From positions 1 through 64,000 of the forward strand of contig PABI01000125.1 in the NCBI GenBank assembly GCA_002699125.1: a stretch of 64,000 bases of DNA, given 5' to 3'. Position numbers and translations under genes: made by a program. The notes beneath the pieces were generated by a model. It did not search any database. It was not told the DNA's origin and worked only from the letters and a program-made list of their open reading frames with translations. Of the stretch, positions 62,308 through 64,000 are shown piece after piece (the stretch's first letter is position 1; each line of letters opens with the position of its first letter). This DNA is from Anaerolineaceae bacterium. Lineage in GTDB: Bacteria > Chloroflexota > Anaerolineae > Promineifilales > Promineifilaceae.

Positions 62308-64000
62308 ATGGAACCTATGAACCGTAAAGGACTTTCCTTAATCCTGGCCACAGCACTGGCTCTTTTTCTCGTACCCACTTTACTTTCAATTCTCAGCCAC
62401 ACTCAAACTGCATACGCCGCTACATTCACCGTCAACCTGCTTCACGATAATGGCGACGGCGTGTGTGATGTCAGCAGCTGCACTATTCGGGATGCTATTT
62501 TAACGGCCGCAAATGGCGACGACATCACTATTCCGGCCGGAAACTACACCCTCTCCCCAACCGTTGGTGCGTTGACCGTTACTAAAGACCTTACCTTCAA
62601 CGGCAACAGCGCTACAGATACTTTCATCGATGCTCAGGGAAATAGTCGCGTCCTTAACGTGACGGCCGGAGCGGTAGTCTTCAACGGACTGACGATCCAA
62701 AATGGTGTCGCTGTTGATGGTGCCGGAATTCGCATCAGCGGAGCCACAACCAATGTCACGCTGAACAACAGTACCGTCTTTAGCAACAGTGCCACCACAA
62801 ACGGTGGTGGCGTTTATTTGCAGAGCGGAATACTGACTTTGCAAAACAGTGAGGTTGTGACAAATACGGCCGCGCTCGACGGCGGCGGTATCTACACCCT
62901 GCGCGGTGACATCACCAGCGACAACAGCAGCATTAACTACAACAGTGCTGATCGCGCCGGCGGGGTTTTTGTTAATCTGGACACCGCCAGCCTCACACTC
63001 AACAGCGGCGAAATCGCTTTCAACACAGGCAGTACAGAAGTTGATCTAACCAATTTCCCTGGTGGCGGTATCTTTGTTGCCGCTGGCACAGCCACACTGA
63101 ACGGTGGTGAAATCAAGTCTAACCACGCATATCGAGGCGGTGGTATTTTAGTCAGCAGTGGTCAAGTAACCCTTAACGATGCTCAAATCATTAGTAACAC
63201 AGCTACTTACGGTGGTGGTGTATATGTTTTGAATACCGGAAGCTGGTTTACCCAAACAGCAGGCATTATTGCTACGAATCAATCAACGGCTACGGTCGAG
63301 TTTGGTGGTGGAGGCCTCTACATTTTCAACGGGAATGCTGCCCTGCTTGGCGGTAGCGTGATGACTAATACGGCAGCCTCTTTCGGTGGCGGTATGGAAG
63401 TGCGATTTGGCACTCTGCTTGTTGATGGCGCAACTATTGCTGATAATCAGTCTGGTGCCATGGGTGGTGGAATTTACAACAGCGGAGGCGATGTTACAAT
63501 CCAAGACAGTCTAGTAAGCGGCAATATAGCTGCTAGCAATGGCGGGGGCATCGCTACAAGTTACGACGATGGCCCTAGCCAAACCTCGATTGAAAACAGT
63601 GCCATCCTTAGCAACGCTGCTGGCAGCGTTGCTGCCGGTGGGGGTGTTTCCATTAACAATGATCCCGGTTTGGGAGGAGGGGTTATCACTCTCACCAACG
63701 TTACCTTGAGTGGCAATAGCGCCGGCAATGGAGCTGGATTAGCTACGGAAGAGAGTAGCACTGCCACACTCACCAACGTGACCATCTCGGAAAACAGTGC
63801 CAACAACAACGGCGGTGGACTAAGCAACAGCACCGGCACCCTCACTGTCGGCAATAGCATCATCTATAACAATACTGCACCAAGCGGGAACAATTGCAGT
63901 GGTACCATCTCTTCCGCCGGAAATAATATGGACGGAGACGGTAGCTGTAATCTTAACGCTAGTGGTGACACCGTGGATAATCCTTTACTCCAACCCCTGG
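62308..64000 (+). CDS. Secreted CSLREA-like beta-helix protein (3' end missing)
   Basis: The frame is open to the end of the window (about 564 residues seen). A signal peptide (SLILATALALFLVPTLLSI ... YAA) is followed by a CSLREA-like start (CDVSSCTIRDAILTAANGDD) and then a long right-handed beta-helix of repeated NGGGVY/GGGI turns, similar in plan to the 22.8-25.3 kb protein. The C-terminus, and thus any Calx-beta domains or YLPVV-type tail, lies beyond the window. GGGAG lies 5 bases before the ATG. No perfect ACGGCCGT occurs in the gene, unlike its relative, so it may be a recent arrival. Confidence 0.82.
   Translation, partial: MEPMNRKGLSLILATALALFLVPTLLSILSHTQTAYAATFTVNLLHDNGDGVCDVSSCTIRDAILTAANGDDITIPAGNYTLSPTVGALTVTKDLTFNGNSATDTFIDAQGNSRVLNVTAGAVVFNGLTIQNGVAVDGAGIRISGATTNVTLNNSTVFSNSATTNGGGVYLQSGILTLQNSEVVTNTAALDGGGIYTLRGDITSDNSSINYNSADRAGGVFVNLDTASLTLNSGEIAFNTGSTEVDLTNFPGGGIFVAAGTATLNGGEIKSNHAYRGGGILVSSGQVTLNDAQIISNTATYGGGVYVLNTGSWFTQTAGIIATNQSTATVEFGGGGLYIFNGNAALLGGSVMTNTAASFGGGMEVRFGTLLVDGATIADNQSGAMGGGIYNSGGDVTIQDSLVSGNIAASNGGGIATSYDDGPSQTSIENSAILSNAAGSVAAGGGVSINNDPGLGGGVITLTNVTLSGNSAGNGAGLATEESSTATLTNVTISENSANNNGGGLSNSTGTLTVGNSIIYNNTAPSGNNCSGTISSAGNNMDGDGSCNLNASGDTVDNPLLQPL

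Noticed and set aside
1-64000. CRISPR array, tRNA, rRNA, prophage, integrase
   Set aside because: No regularly spaced direct repeats, no cloverleaf with a recognisable acceptor, and no integrase, transposase or phage gene were seen. This was by eye and short RNAs could be missed.

Overview
The window is a gene-dense bacterial chromosome segment with moderate to high GC. I read it as most likely Chloroflexota (Anaerolineae-like). The support is mixed: secreted beta-helix proteins with a CSLREA-type start, one of which ends in a YLPVVIRP tail; very large cyclase/AAA/TPR regulators; a TatA/TatB/TatC operon; and the overall mix of housekeeping genes. The assignment is inference; no rRNA, tRNA or CRISPR array was seen.

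Layout. 1-2.3 kb: end of a MoaB/Mog-type molybdopterin gene, an RlmI-type rRNA methyltransferase, and a DUF433/DUF5615 pair whose toxin is cut short. 2.3-9.4 kb: two giant tandem paralogues, each class III cyclase + AAA ATPase + TPR. 9.6-13.2 kb: smc. 13.2-15.2 kb: small proteins and an HNH nuclease frame without a start codon. 15.5-22.8 kb: tpiA, a membrane metalloprotease-like protein, GT2, GH38 alpha-mannosidase and a serine beta-lactamase-fold hydrolase. 22.8-30.2 kb: beta-helix/Calx-beta surface protein, SIS sugar-isomerase protein, histidine kinase with a degenerate receiver, PfkB kinase, inositol-phosphatase-family enzyme. 30.3-35.3 kb: an ABC-2 exporter operon and the DNA polymerase III delta' gene. 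35.5-39.8 kb: thiolase, a phosphatidylcholine-synthase-like enzyme, acyl-CoA ligase. 40-47 kb: CAP/LysM protein, two TolB-like lipoproteins, rhomboid protease, tatABC with an M20 peptidase. 47.4-52.6 kb: glgC, a HAD / DHDPS-like / aminotransferase cluster, clpS. 52.7-59.8 kb: two ABC-2 permeases, a winged-helix-like protein, an NADH-diaphorase module with fdhD, a formyltransferase. 59.8-64 kb: vapBC, yggX, an ATP-grasp enzyme, and the start of a second beta-helix surface protein that leaves the window.

Two signals stand out. First, the tandem cyclases have complementary active-site losses. One lacks both metal-binding aspartates but keeps the transition-state Asn/Arg; the other keeps both aspartates but lacks Asn/Arg. 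A heterodimer would rebuild one complete site, as in the C1/C2 halves of animal adenylyl cyclases. Second, the octamer palindrome ACGGCCGT occurs about 110 times by hand count, on the order of 80 times chance expectation. It lies in genes in all frames and also between genes, and is absent from a few probably mobile stretches. This resembles the HIP1 palindrome of cyanobacteria, with a different sequence. In addition, many intergenic gaps hold hairpins built from short repeated words, each with its own word.
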